From: Aspergillus flavus
Lineage: Eukaryota > Ascomycota > Eurotiomycetes > Eurotiales > Aspergillaceae
Direction of reading: 5' to 3'
NCBI RefSeq assembly: GCF_009017415.1
Contig: NC_092410.1
Span: 3,286,001 to 3,350,000, forward strand
DNA length: 64,000 nt
Positions within the stretch are counted from its first letter, which is position 1. The number at the start of each line of letters is the position of its first letter. A program made the position numbers and the translations under genes. This document shows, piece after piece, positions 24,503 through 38,600 of the stretch. Below the pieces are notes generated by a model. The model was not told the origin of the DNA. It saw nothing but the letters and a program-made list of their open reading frames with translations, and did no database searches.

Positions 24503-24555
<53 letters not shown>
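24503..24555. repeat. 37-nt poly-A followed by AAAAG repeats
   Basis: Uninterrupted A37 (24503-24539), then G and three AAAAG-type units. No retroposed sequence was recognised beside it. Confidence 0.9.
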
Positions 24556-25539
24556 TTTGACACAGCTCACATTCCGGTAGACCTGTCGGTGAATATTTAC
24601 TAAACTTTATGATGCGTTGCCTTAACTTACTTTTCTGCATCGTTTTTGCTTTTTTCTTCTGTTTTGACTCCTTCAGTCTCTCTTGAAGATTCTGTATCAA
24701 TTCCGCGAGTTGACATAATTCCACGTCGGAACAAACTTCCCCAATCCCCTCACTGTAAGTACATACAGTACGCATGTACTCTGTATACGAAGTATGCCTT
24801 CACATCGAAAATATCGGCGTCAGGTAACTGGACGGTAAATTTCACGGCGCCCCTCGGGATGTCCCTCTTTTCGCTCCGCTAATCACCCGCTGCTAGTTCG
24901 CTTTCGGCGTCAGTGCAAAGGGACCCAAGGATGAAACATGAACATGGTCTTTAATTGGACTCTGATCGGTTCTAATTTGCTGATATTTCGCCTCGAGATT
25001 TTCCCCTATCCCCCTTCTGTCCGGACTGCGTCTTTTTTACCCCAAGTCTTAAGTCCTAACACCCGGTACGGAGTCCCGAAGGAAACGCCCCCCCAAAAAA
25101 AGGAAAAAAAGGAAAAAAGAAAGATAGATACAGACAGACAATATCCAACAATTCCCGCCTCCCCAATTAAAATACCCGGTCTGGTTGAAACCAATGATCT
25201 TATAGTCTACGGTAATCTGTTATCGACAGGGCCATGCTAGCCACTTCTACGAGTCAGTTAGATTAGGACCGTCGGTGCTGCTCTATGTGTATGTGCGACG
25301 GTGCGGAGGAAGGGAGGGAGTACCCGGCCCACTCCCTCCCCATTACAGATGTGCGCCTTTTCGTATGTAGTGCTACGATTGATTTTTCTATATTTCATTT
25401 CATTTTATTTTATTTCTGTTTTATTATCTCTAGTGGTTTGGTGCAAATACGGAGTACTCGTGCCCGGTTCGAGAACCCCGTTTTTTGTTTATCTTATCCT
25501 TGCTCATGCCATAGCCTAAAAATAATATATGGGTCTTTC

Positions 25540-25590
25540 TAGGAGGTTAGGTGGTTAGGTGGTTAGTTGGCTAGTTGGTTTAGTTGATTT
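25540..25590. repeat. Degenerate TTAGGTGG/TTAGTTGG tandem repeat
   Basis: Successive units such as GGTTAGGTGGTTAGGTGG and GTTAGTTGGCTAGTTGG. The units resemble but do not equal the fungal telomere repeat TTAGGG. Confidence 0.6.
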
Positions 25591-28500
25591 AGTTACACGC
25601 GACCTGTAGTACCTAAGCTAGCCGTTCTTCCATGACTATAGAGTAAGAGTAAAGTATGTGTGTACCTACAAATCCATGGAACGAGGAAATTCCCTCCATC
25701 GGTTGACTCTCTCCGGATGGTGGGGCCGGAGAATACCGGTTCTGGTATGTTAGTACCAAACCACAGTGGAAAGCAAGTAGAGCATTGTGTACGTAGGTAG
25801 GTGAGCCAGGGCTCAGATCACATGTTCTTCCACGGGCGAGAATCTAACTGGTCTATTGCAATCATGATTATAACTGCGATATTAATTTTGATTTAGTTCA
25901 TTTCTTGATGGTGGTGTTTGTATCACCTTAACGACGGAATGAATCGATCCGGACAGGGTAGTATCCTCTAACCTCCTATTTGTACATACCATCCAACATC
26001 CATAGGTAATCATTCGATATCACGGCAAGACCAATTGAATATCTGAGTATGGTACGCGTTACAGTAACCAAATCCCGGGTATTCGAACCTCTCTCTCTCT
26101 CACCAAAATTAACGTTTGATTAGTGACGGTAGAAGTTCGGTCATTTCCGTTGCGTTTAGCGGACGACAGCCCACTCGACGCGAGACAATGGGTTTAGTTT
26201 GGGCTTAGGGAACCATAAGACCATCCTGTTAATATTTGAAGTCCACTACTGGTTTAACTAGTTGTGTAGGTGGGATTACTAAGTAGCTGGCCAGCACTGG
26301 AGATTATTGTGGGATTGTGGATTGTGTGTAGCTAGGCTAGGCGCGGTACTCCACTGACATAGTACTTAGTTGGAGTTGGGAGTGTGGTTTCGACCGGGCT
26401 TCCCGAGCTTCGGCCACTGCTTTTTTTTTCTCTCATTTTTTTTTTCCTTTTCTATCTTTCGTCTCTCGTTTTTCTTTCTTTTTTTGAGGTCAACCTGCCA
26501 CCAACCTTATTTGGGTAAGCGGCTCTTTTGCGTCCGTGTTCCATATGCAGACTGACTTCGCTTTTTGCTGTCGTGGATCTGCGTGCGGAGAAAAATCATA
26601 GTCACTAATCGTAATAATAAGCCTCGTTATAGTAGTAACAGTAATAGCAACAGCGGCGGTAACCCCTCATTAAACTGTTGGTGTTGGCTGAGATACTGTC
26701 CGTCAGCCTTACTTTTGTTTCAGTTGACTGTTGCTGCCTGTCAATGGACATGTAGTAGAATGACTGGACGAACACGGATTCTGGAATGGCCTTTTTGGGA
26801 CATCTCGGCTTGTTTCGGTATGGATCGGCGATAAGGTTGTATGACTACGTATTATGCTTGAACAATAGTACGAAGCACGAGGGGACCAAAATACGATGAA
26901 TAGGGCCAAACCGGACTGTGCGAATGAATGGTTCGAATTATGAAAACGGCGAGAGAATGAGACAAGAGACAAAGAGAGCTAGAGGTATGCTCCAGCTTCC
27001 CAGCACCCCCTAGTGGGGATCATCACACAGACCAGTTTTATCGCGCAGTAGACCGGTAATAATCGGCCTGGCGAGACCCGAGCCTCTACTCCGTACAGAC
27101 AGTTGCCTTCCACCATCAGAATTAGAGGATATACGGATGAGGATGGAAGGCTAGTGCTGTCGGAGTAAGGTACGTGAGATGAGTACGGTAAGGCCGTAGT
27201 AGCTTTCGGAGATCTACCACGGAGAACTCCCTCGGCTGTGTGTTACGGCTTGAATATCCGATACTGGGGCCGTGTCGTGCCATGGGAAGAACGATTTCAA
27301 ATCAGGGAACCCATGGTTCAAGAATGACAAATTGCGATTAGGGTTCCTGAATAGCTGTTTAGCTTTTTTTATTCCGTTTTGTCTCAACTTTTTCTTTGTC
27401 ATTGATCCGAACGTTGGGGGAACTTGGATCACCTGTTGAGCCAAGGTTGCAAGGCGAAGCTAGTGAGTCGGGGGGGATTAGGGCTACCAGGGACTGGACG
27501 GCATGCCAAGGAGCGGCCAAGGAACGGCCAAGGCGATCAAGATTTCGTTTCTGGTCTAAGCACTTTGGCTGGTCAGGGAGTGAGCCTTGCGGAGCGTTTT
27601 CCACATTGACAGGGCCCGTTGGGGACCTGACTCAGAGGTAGAGTAGTATCAGTATCAGTATCAGCGCGAGGTGGTTTCGCCCCACCCAGCAGCTATTACC
27701 CAACGGTTAAATAATGATTATCACTTTTGCTTTTTTTTGACTGGGTTGGTATGGGCGATCGTGGGCCAGTCTCGCCGATGTGACCCCTACCATCTCAGTT
27801 ATGTCCGAGGAGAAAAGAGTGGATTATGATGTTATGGTTCCGGCGGGAGTATAATGACAGTGGAGTCGGAGACTGCGGGGCTGCATCGTAGGGAGGTTGA
27901 TGATAGAGTCACAACGTCCAGCTAAGTTTTCTTCCAGTGACACTTCGTACGGAGACATGCCTGATAGGGATAAGGCTGGGCTTAGCTGGTGATCTCTGAT
28001 TCTAGTATGACTCTTAACATTATTCGACATGGTCCATTCAGGAGGCTGTGATGGGTTGGGATCGCATGACGTCTATATTACTCACCTCATTATGAGGGGG
28101 ATCAGAGCTGAGACCGACATGCGTATTTGCGGATTGTCCTACTGTAGTACACTCGTACTGAGTACTATCATGTTGTCTGATAGTCCTTTAGATTGCATCA
28201 CGACGAACCTGTCAAGTATGGAACGTGGAACCTATCTGACCCCTTTGTCGTCTTGAAATATCGTTGATCGTCATATTTTGACCAGGGATCAGATGTTATT
28301 AATATTATCCGTATGGATAACGCAAAATCTGATGTGCATGACACCCCCGGTTGCTGATCATCTCCAGAAGTATGCTAGTCAAGAGATTAAAAGGGCAAAT
28401 GTAGAAAGGAGGGGGACGAAATTAATTAACGATGATATTAATTGTCGACTGGATGAAAGGAAGTTAACCTTCTCTGGGTTTAGCCTTTAGGCATGTAGTA

Positions 28501-31500
28501 TGTGTTGGTGTTTTAAGTTTTCTAACAGTTACCGGTTTTCTTTTCTTTTTTTTTTCTGTTTAATTTAAAATGAAAAAGAAAAAAGTAAAATAAAATACTT
28601 TCTGTTCGAACTCCATACACTGGCGCCGATTTAGCTTTGTGAGTTATAATTTTGGTAGAACTCGGGTTGTACATGTCTTGCATACGGAAAGGAGAAAAAG
28701 GGAGAGAGGACAGGAATGATAATGCTATAACAGTATAACTATAACGCCTATCATTAAGATTTAGTCCAACTTGATAGAGTATACGGAGCGTTCCTCCGTC
28801 CTTTATACAGAAGGCTTAGCGACCGACGGGTATCACAGCGGATCAACTCACAGCCCCAGTCGATCCGTCGATATCGAGCAATGCCTGTGAGATTTGTTTG
28901 ATCCGCCCAGGGGTCGGAGTCGGAAGGAAAGCCCCCCGTGGTTCGTTTTTCTTAGCTTTTCTTTTAGTGATAGTGCTCCGCTTTTTCCCTGTCATCTGGG
29001 GGCCCATTTAATTTTTTGTTTTATTACTATTTCTTAAAAGTTGTTATTATGAATCTGCTTGTTATCGGTTTCAGCTGGCGACAAGTCTCGTCCACTCATC
29101 AGACAATACTCATACTATGTATGTGACGACTCTCGACTGCAGAAGAGCAAACAAGAGAGCGAACTAGTAAACTCGTCACATTTGTTGACTCGGGCTCTGA
29201 AATCCAGTGAGCGCCAGATATTGAGGGGGAGGGAAAAGGATGTATCACCCAGTGTTGGTGGCTAACATATCCACTCGATAATCTAACGCAGTCTACCGGC
29301 CAGGAGCGGTTAAGCATGTTTTCCCTAGTGACTTCAACCTGTCACCAATTCCCACAACCCTAATCGACACGCATGGTCGTTTCCGAGCACGGCCTCCCGA
29401 AACAATCCCTGTACGGAGCAAACTTCGAACCTTGAAGCCACGGTCAGCCCAAAAAAAAAAAAAAAGAAGTGTGTTGATCGGTACCCCATGGGATCACAAC
29501 TCACTACCGATACTGATTAAGGCGGTTATTTCCGTATGTCCTGGTAATTGGAAGCCCCGGTTGTCCTGTACGGAGTACCTTAGATCGGCTCCGCGTCTCT
29601 ATAGTTTCCCAAAGCTTTGCCCACTTGCCCCTCTTTTTATTTTGGTAAACTATCTCGAGACTGCGGCTATCTTTCTCAAATTGTCTGCGTGCTGAAGTCT
29701 GCACAAGTGTTGCAGTGCGATTTTTCAAGTCCGATGGGTCTGAGATTGTTCTGGAACTACATTCGACATGTGTGTGGGTTTTCAATTTCCAATCCAACAA
29801 AGAAGGATTATCGCTAGTCATGTGAACCCAAACCAAAAAATGAAAATTGAAAATTTTCACCAACTGCGGGATTTCAAGATGCTCTCTTAGGGAGAGGGAA
29901 AAAAAATCAATAAAAAAAGGATAAATAATTAAAAAGTGGCCGGTGAGCGGCAAGCGACCGGGGGGAATACGGAACTATGGAGGCGGAAGATGGGCGGTCT
30001 TTAGCACCCTGCATCGATCACAAAGGCTTGTGCCAATCATAGGCCGAGGAAGCCTGACACCGTTGCTTGCGTCCAGTCCAAGGGCTCCACTGACCCGACG
30101 CTAAAAGGCAGCTAAGGTGGTGAGCATGCCATACGGAGTACACATGGCCTCCTGGAGGGCCGGTTGATTTTTCAAGCGATGAAGCGGCGCAGCGGTTGTG
30201 AACTGAAAAGGGGAGAGCTTTTTTGATGACGACGACCTTTCCCACTAGCCCTGTTCTGGAAGGACATTTTCCGATGTTCCAAACCTACTACCAAACACTG
30301 GTACACTATACGAACAGCTGAGAGAGCTCCCCCCGTTGCCCACAAGCGCAACGGCAACAAGCGCACTTCCCCTCTCATACTAGGTACCTAGGAAGCATCT
30401 GTTCAGGGCTTAGCATGGACTGCAGAATAAGTGCGCATAGCAAAGTGCAGTAGATCAAAAGTAAAAAAGCATGTCGTTCACAGTAATTCCGACCATGCAT
30501 ACATACGTGCACTTAGCTGTCGACTGTTTAACCTCGTGATTGAGACATCATTTCCCCTGATACTTTTGACCTACTATGGGTATCAACAGCGGCATGCACG
30601 CACGTCCGGATACCTACAGGCCATGATGGAGACCCCAGCAATACCAAGATGATGGAGATCTTACGCGCACCCGCTGCTAGATTTAGTTTCAATTTTCACA
30701 TGGGTACGATGCACGAGAGCAATTCCATGCTTGTCTATGTTTTGGGAAATGGATGGGGAGGAGCTTATCTTAGCTCAGAAAAGAAATGTCTCTGATGCAA
30801 TAGGGCCGAGACTGCCTTAACTGCTTCTGTTATTACTTTGGGCTCCATGTCTCATTTGCAAGGTAAATTTGAAAGAAGAGGGAGAGGGAAAAAATAATGA
30901 TAATAAAAATAAAAAATAAAAAAGAGGCAGGGCCTCGAAGAGTCGCTCTCATGAAGTCTCCAAAAATGCCAAGAGTCACTAAGCCGGGTGGGCCCACAGG
31001 CTGATTGCACGGAAGTACATGTGGGGGCGGACATGAAATCCTGACGCTTCAGAGGCTGGTTACTCGAGGGAATCTGGAGATTCAAGCGAGTCCCGACGGT
31101 CACTCAAATTAAGCAGATAGCGTTGTGGCTATGGCTCCGAGGCTGCCTCTGGGGCACCGGGAAACCCCAACCAACGATTACAGGGTGACTCGATCGCTGA
31201 TTGCACGGGTAAATCATGGCAATTTCCTTCTTTATTCAGGTCGATGTCAATAGTTTCCCTCTCTCTTTTCTTTTAGACTCTCTACATGATTTCCTGACTT
31301 CATTGCCTTCTTTTAATTAATTTTGGGTTGGGTTAGACATGCACGGTGCAAAGATTGGTTGCCGATACGCAACGGAAGCAGAAGAGGGTAATGATCGATC
31401 AGCCGCTTGCCCCTTTACGGCTTAGGGTTACACGAGCATCTCGCAGGCTCAGCAGTGAGTGACATCCTCTTCGAGGTGAGAAGCAAGGGAGTATCATCCG

Positions 31501-33419
31501 GCCGAACGCCGTTAGGTTGTTTCGAGTTTATTTGGACGGGCCCGAATAGGGAAGGGGCGTGGAATGAATTAGGAAGTTACAATTTGCAGTTCTGGATTAT
31601 CGACATTGTCTCGTGTTGCTTTTCTTCTCCTCGAAACTCTAGCATAGTAGCATCATCATTAGGTAGCTGCTCGGTGTGCCCCTCACGAGTGGGTTCTAAT
31701 TGATGGATGGCTCGGGAGGGGTGGATTGGAATGGCGTGTGGCGTCTAAAAAAGTGGGAACAAGGCTGACGGGAGCAAGTCAGATCGGTTGTTTCCATACC
31801 GGAGTGTAACCAGATCGAGTCGCGCGTATTATTGCGTTAAGTTTGCTACTTGGGACAGGGAAAAGAACATTGATTTACCCCAAAAGATAAAAAAAAAAGG
31901 CAAAAAAGAAAAGGCAACTAGAAAAGAAAAGAAGAAAATTGTAAGTCGGACCATACTTGCTGCGCAGCGCAGCCCAGAATGATTATTTTTATCCTCATCA
32001 TCTAGTTCCCAACACCAGCATGGTCTCGTGGTCACAATATATGGACGGTTTGCAATGTTTGATATGTCTGGATGTAGATACATACAATGCAAGCATACTA
32101 CTACGTACCTCATACTAATCTACCTAATAGATGATTCCACTGATACTAAATTACTGGTTCCATACGCACTAAGTGGAGGTAGACCATCAGGGCCCAGCAC
32201 GAAGCTATCAATTTTAGATTGGTTTGTCCGTGGAAGGAAGATCATGGATTCATGGCTGATGCTCCTGATCCGTCTCAAGTCACGATGCCGATGATCCTCG
32301 TTCTCGGATGGCTGGTGGGTATCCTGGACTTGCTCGTGTGAGTGAAACAAGCTGACCTGTGTGGTACCTGAATTCGGCCTTGACGAGATCCCAAACCTGG
32401 AACACGACGTTAGCTTCCTTAACTTCCACTAAACTTTTTCCTGTTTTGAAGAGAAGGGGCACTATGACCGAAAGGCTTAAGAGAATCACCCACACAGCCG
32501 CCGTCTTCCCCCCGATGAACTAAACCAAACTAAACTAGATTGACTACTGTACTGTGCCTATTCCTCCCGGCGCCAATCTTCATTATTCCAGACCATCCAA
32601 GCCGAACTTTTCAAACTTAAAGAGGCTGGAGTGGGTTATGCGACTTTCTAGATGCCAATGGGGAATTTCAGATTTAGAATTTTTGGTTGCAGTCATGTCC
32701 TTTCTTTCTGATCCTTCTTTACCCTTTTCCTTTTTCTTTTTTTTTCTTTTTTTTTTTTTTTTGCTCACTGCTTTTTTATTTTAATTTTAGTTTTAAATTT
32801 TCTCCTAGACAACAACAATGGCACTAAGAGCTCACTAACCTCCATCTCCTAGAAAGGAAATGAGGGAAACGAAAGGTAACATTGATTGCGACAGGGCTAA
32901 AGCAAAAATAGAAAGCAAGCGATCAATGATCGTGCCCAACCCGATCTGTCACAGCCATACAGGCACACACTCAAGCCCCCTGGGGACACACACCCACACC
33001 CACACACAATTACCCTCTCTGGTTTGATGGTGTGGGCAGTGTTAACAATTCCCTAGCTGCATGTGTCTCTCTCTGACAGAGCTCTTTCTTTTTTCCTGTT
33101 TATTTTACTCCATATTTTCTTTTCTCTACCCTTCTGTTTTCTTATTTGAGAATTCTATCTCTATAAAATAATAATGATAACAACAAAAATAATAATACGT
33201 ACCAAATAATCCTAGTCATGGTTCGGGACTATTATAACTTTACTAGTGTCATCATTTTAATTATTATTCTTATTATTATTGGGAGTACTTGTGATGGAAA
33301 TTGTACATGGCTATCAGCAGTATTCATACTGCCTCTGCAACACCTATAACTAATTCTACCGTTACCTTATTAAAGACAATTGTCGATTGACAGTCTAGAC
33401 ATGTAGTAATACTCCCCTC

Positions 33420-34320
33420 TCCTTCTCTTTTTGTTTTTTCTTTTTTTTTTTTTTTACCACCTCTTTCCCCTCCACCTCCCTCTCTCTTACTTCTTCCCTT
33501 CCAGTACCTTTGGTTCCTTTAGAGGGTACAAGAAGTGAAAAGCCGACTATTGGCACGCAGTGTTTTCCATTATCATAAATTGTCGTCACATCACTCGGCG
33601 GGTCACTCCGACTCTTTCTTTGTCTTTGTCTTTGTCTCTTCTCATTTGGGACTTATTTTCGTTGATTTATAAATTACCAAATCTTTTTATTTTATTTTCT
33701 TCTTTTATGCTTTTTTACGAAGTTCAAAATAAAAAAAAGTACTCTTATATTTAACCTTTTTACGATCTGTTCCCCTCGACTTCTCTTGGTTTTCTTTTTC
33801 TTTTTTTCATTATTCTCAATCAATCCGGAAGCAAATCAGAAAATACACCGAGGCCAGGACTCGACGTGGACGCTCAACGGTCATCTTCTGCACACTCTTC
33901 TTTTTGCGTTTGAAGGAAAGTCCTTGCTCTACCCGTACAAGGTTCGTCCGGCTTCTGGGTCCTTTCATTCTTCGTTTCCACCCACCGTCGCTGCATGCTG
34001 CAAATCATCCTTCCCAGACATCTAATCTATATCATCTCTCGGCCCCAGTTCCAAGCGCCAGGCTTAATCTGGGCTTCATTCCACTTCCTAAGGCTGTCAC
34101 ATTCACATCGCATCGTTCTCTTGTGTCCTGCATCCACCCCCGGTCAATATTACACCACCTTCCCGCTAGTTACAAGCTCCCTTCTGATATCCCCACCATA
34201 CACTTTCTGTTTTGCCCTCTCTTGTTTTTCTTTATTTTCTTTTTCTTTTTCTTTTTATTATTTCCCTAATCTTTCGCCCTTTCACCCCCAGTCCCCAATT
34301 CCATATCAGGGATAGCTCCC
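33420..34320. other. C/T-rich leader/promoter stretch
   Basis: Long pyrimidine tracts (for example 33420-33500 and 34205-34270) upstream of the Medusa-like gene. Pyrimidine-rich tracts before transcription starts are usual in Aspergillus promoters; no specific site is claimed. Confidence 0.4.
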
Positions 34321-34705
34321 TTTCTCTGTCCTGACGCCTGTCAGCCTGAAGGATGGACCTCCAGTGCAGCTAAATAACAACCCTGGGACCCTCTACATTA
34401 CACTGGCTCTTGCAGCACACCCTTAATCTTTCATCAAGAGATCCCTTGCCTTCAAGTCTAGAGCTATAGCCCGACGAGGCACTACCCTGGCTGTCAGCCG
34501 CTCGTTGGTTTTTGGCCCGTGCAATTCCGCAGCTGTGGCCTCTTCGAAAAAGTTGTCGTCTCCCAAACCATATCTTTCCGTTTTATCCTTTCTCCCAAGA
34601 GAACTCTAATAGAACCTTGCCTAAATTGCCTTTGGTCACAGTGTACCGGGCGAATCCATCGATCATAACAAGATAGTTCGTTTGCAGACCACTTAAAGGT
34701 CAGTC

Positions 34706-34780
34706 ATGACCGGCATGGTTCAGACTGACCTAGCACATCCATCGACGTCCAAATACAAAGACGAGCCGGCTGACGAGCAT
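34706..34780 (+). other. Candidate first coding exon or uORF of the Medusa-like gene
   Basis: ATG at 34706 opens 25 codons that end exactly at a strong GTAAGT donor, phase 0. A pyrimidine-rich 48-nt segment and a CCCAAAG acceptor follow, then another 24 readable codons rich in Ser, Asn and Gln up to a GTATGA donor near 34899. Joining 34780 to the acceptor at 35722 would keep frame with the open exon at 35723. The joins between 34.8 and 35.7 kb could not be settled, so this may be the true N-terminus or a short upstream reading frame. Confidence 0.35.
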
Positions 34781-35722
34781 GTAAGTGCTGCAGTTTTTGT
34801 TTTTATTTTCTTTTCTTTTTCCCAAAGAATCGCGTTGGATCTGTTTCGAAGTCGCATTCCAATAGCACCATTTTCAATCAAGGGCAACCCAGCTATTGTA
34901 TGAGATTTACCAAGACTCGGCAATAAGCTAGAGATCCTGGACTCTTGGGCCTGTACTCAAGAACCGTCGTCAGTTCTGCCACCTATCTTCCCAGTCACGA
35001 TCACTCATAGAGCTCCATCCATGGATATGCTTGCCTATAAGCTGATGCAGAACCATGGGCCACTCCTACCTTCTGCTATTCTGTTTCTATTGGTATCTTG
35101 ACTGCGTCCGAAGTCGAATTCGTCCCTAAAGCCGAATGTGGATGCCTTCGCAAACCACAAGCCCCAGCATGAACCATTTCCTGTATCACCGAGCTATGAG
35201 GAACCTGGATACATGACCCTGTTATACCTGACCCTAGTCATTGAGATCCCGCATCGTTCGGCCTTCCCAAGACCATTGTTGGTGACCCTTCCGTCAATAT
35301 GGCTTACACGTTCATTCGACGTGTTTAACATCAAGTTTGTGCTGAGCTACTCCATGAACCCTTGGGTGACTCTATGAGGAGTAAAGGGCAACAGCAAAGG
35401 AAATTTGGTGTCTCTTTTCCTGTTGAATTCAGCGGTGATGTTGAATGACATGTTTCACCGGATATACTCCTATCACTGAGGCATAGATCAACCTTTGGAA
35501 CCCAGTTATCTGCAACCTCTTGCAACGCTATGGACTTGGCTCTATGGAGCTCCCCTACATTCAGGCCTTCAACATCATTGCCAACACAGAATGAGTCACT
35601 CAGAGCGTGCAATTTCACACTATATTCTGTTGCCCTTCTCTGTTTACCTGTGGAGACTTTATTCCAATAGTCTTTACTAGAATTTCAGGCTACAGACAAG
35701 AGCTAACTAGGCCTGTTTCTAG

Positions 35723-38600
35723 CTTCGACACCCTGGGCATCAAGACCCACCACATCTTCAACTTCAACATCCAAGGCCAGCGAGTCTTGTCCAACAGCAA
35801 AAGCACCCCAACTCTCCTCTTCAACCCAGCGCAGGTCTATCTTCTGGATCGTACGCCCCCCACGCCCTGGGGAACGGAGTTCTGCACCATCCGAATCCGT
35901 ACGGACCACCCACACAAGAGCCAGCGTACTACGCATCCCACCCTCCATATACAGCAGCAAGTGCACCAGCACAGTATCCCTCTAGTGGTGAGTTAGAAAC
36001 CCTTATGGATCCTCCATATCTTTTGCAGGCATAGCCGTCATATCGTCCCTGAAGCTAGAGCAAGATCGAATCACCAACCGTTTCAGACATTACATCCGGG
36101 CTGTTTTCCTTCGTCACTAACTCGTTACTAGGACCCCCTGAAATGATGGCAACAGCCACGCAGATGCAGAGGCCTTATCCTCCAATTTACCAAACACCAC
36201 AGTCCGGTTCTCCAGCATCGGTAACTTCTCAGTCACATGAGCAGCACAGCCGGAACCTTTACAGTCAATCGCCACAGATGGCATCGCAGATGTATGGCTA
36301 CTCACCATATTCACCTATAAACACTGTGCAGCCTTCACCGTACGCACACTCCTCGTCACAGCATCCTCTCACTTCGCAATCGATGATACTGCCTCACCAG
36401 ACCAGCTCTGCGCCCATACCCCATACCCAAGCACCAGCTGTCACCATGGCGACTAGCCCCAGCACAGTTACGGCTCAGCAGCAGCCGACACCTCCACAAC
36501 GGACAGTTTTGAACCCACCACTTCCTACAGCCACTAGCGCCCCAATCCCTCCAAGCAGTGTGCATCATCAGAACTCAGCTATTGGAGCAAGTACTAGCGC
36601 TGCACCAGGTCCCATTCCAGCCACCACCCCACTTGTCGTACGCCAGGACAGCAACGGAGTCCAGTGGATTGCTTTCGAGTACTCTCGGGACCGTGTGAAG
36701 ATGGAATACACCATTCGTTGTGATGTTGAATCCGTTAACGTGGATAGCCTTAGCCAAGAGTTCAAGACGGAGAATTGCGTCTATCCCCGAGCCTGCTGCA
36801 GTAAGGACCAATACAGAGGTAACAGACTAGTCTACGAAACTGAATGTAATGCTGTTGGATGGGCTTTGGCAGAGCTTAACCCAGCATTGAGGGGAAAGCG
36901 GGGCTTGATTCAACGTGCAGTTGACAGCTGGAGGAATAGCAATCAAGATCCACGACTTCGAAGCAGGCGTGTGAGAAGGATGGCCAAGATAAATAGACGG
37001 CAAGGGCTCCCAGCACAACCGCCTGCTCATATGGCCACTGCTACACCTGTTGCACCCGGTGTTCCTGGCGCTAGCCTGACAGCTCCCGGTCCACGTCCGT
37101 CATTGGGTCCTCTAGCCATGGGCCCTCCGCAACTGCATCACCACCATGCTCAACCCGAGGGAAATACGAGTAATGAGGAAGTAAGCGGTATGTTCCACCA
37201 CGTATGATTCGTTTTCGCCACCATTCTCAAGATTGATCAAATGGTGGTTTTGTCTTAATATCATGTACCATCCATCTATATTTTCATAACACCGTGCGGA
37301 AGGATACCATGTTTGAACAGAGGAGGCCATGTGAACTGGTGGATATTGTACCCTATGTACTTGTATTGTGTCTGGAGTGGCTTTCGTCTTTTTATCGTTT
37401 TACCCATACCCTTTCGTGTTTGTTATTTTACCATCGACGCTGTACCCTCGACGCCCTGAATCATGATCCACAATATGCATTTCAGTGTAGGCTAATATAC
37501 AATCTGGTCTGTTCATAATACAGGTACCGCTGATTATGCGAATGGTACCAATCGTCCACCGGCTGCGGACAGTCATCCGACCCCTGGACATTCACCTGCG
37601 GAGATTCGTACTGCCCAGGTATTCCACGGCTTCCCTGCCTTTCCGCCTCCTACAGGGGGTGCTAGGGGCCCTTCAATACCCCCTCTCATTCGGGATAGTG
37701 GGATCGCCACCCTTGGGCGGCATCCGGCTGTTGTGACATCTTCCAGCAAGATCGAGGAAGTCGAGGACGAGGACGAGGACGAGGACGATGAGCGCAACCC
37801 AAGCAATGATGCGTTGTTCGGCGTATTTCCCGAGGGCAAGCGCCGCAAGTTTATACTCGTCGACGATAATCAGCGGGGTTGCCGGGTTCGTGTCAAAGTT
37901 ATGCTGGATCAGGTGGACATGAATGAGATCCCCGACTCATACCGAATGTCGAACTCCGTCTACCCTCGAACATACTTCCCCGTTCAAATGAAGAACCCTC
38001 CCGGCCGAGTCATTCCTGGCAGAAGATACATCAAGGACGAGAATGAGGAGGATGATGAGGAAACCCCCACTGTCGGGCGCATTCTGGTCCCAGCTCCCAG
38101 TGTCGATGGGGATAGTGAAATTGCTGTTCCAAAACTGTCCCGTGCACGTCGAAAGAAGGAAGTCTTATTGAATGACCTGGGTTATCGAATGAGTTGGAGC
38201 CAAAGTCGTGTCTTCGCTGGACGCATGCTGTTCCTACAGCGATCTCGTGCGTAATTCCCCATACTCATTTAGTATCCCTTACATGTGGCGTCGACGGATG
38301 GGGAAACTGTCCGTCGCCCACCCCGGTGTGGCTCCCATACCACGAGGTTAAAAGATATTGGGATGATAGCAGAGACTAATCATTTTTCTGGAAATAGTGG
38401 ACGCTTATCGGAATAAAATGCGCAGTACTATGCTGGCTGCGGGCCAGGAGCCGACTGCAATTCCCCGACACTTTGAGACCCGAGCCGGAAAACGGAGATT
38501 CCTTGAGCGCAAAAGACGAACAACAGCTCCTCTGGGCCGGGCCAGTGGGGCAAATACATACTCTGCATCCCGACGCAGCGCAGAGGAAGTTGAGGCTTAG
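35723..38600 (+). CDS. medA: Medusa/Acr1/Ren1-like developmental regulator (5' end unresolved)
   Basis: Coding exons are 35723-35987, 36132-37187, 37524-38246 and 38398-38600, 748 readable residues. The first exon is open, Gln/Pro/His-rich and spliced in frame, but has no ATG; the first in-frame ATG is at 36143, which alone would give 656 aa. The N-terminal half is Gln/Ser/Pro-rich. Two conserved globular parts follow: one starting WIAFEYSRDRVKMEYTIR, with a cysteine-containing ENCVYPRACC segment and a basic RSRRVRRMAKINRR stretch; the other, after an acidic run, with FPEGKRRKFILVDDNQRG and LGYRMSWSQSRVFAGRM. I associate these with the DUF8032-type regulators including A. nidulans MedA, Magnaporthe Acr1 and Fusarium Ren1, which control conidiophore or conidium formation. 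The identification is from memory. Introns are 144, 336 and 151 nt, long for this window. Confidence 0.65.

Larger units (their letters stand above)
22840..34705. other. Large gene-poor region upstream of the Medusa-like gene
   Basis: Nearly 12 kb with no coding region I can support on either strand. The longest frames (119 aa at 24084, 119 aa at 23330, 149 aa at 29504) show no domain and no splice-linked partner. The region contains poly-A/G tracts, many C/T-rich runs (strong at 33410-34270), short tandem repeats and five of the six exact copies of a TACGGAGTA motif. It may combine 3' flanks, a distant control region for the Medusa-like gene and non-coding transcripts. Confidence 0.5.

Noticed and set aside
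25540..25590. Interstitial telomere repeat
   Set aside because: Units are TTAGGTGG and TTAGTTGG, not TTAGGG, and drift quickly; treated as a simple repeat.
29504..29953. 149-aa minus-strand frame
   Set aside because: Longest frame in the gene-poor region, but its translation begins in low-complexity DNA and shows no family.
35607..35996. 129-aa plus-strand frame
   Set aside because: Out of frame with the Gln/Pro-rich Medusa-like exon at 35723-35987, which splices correctly in a different frame.
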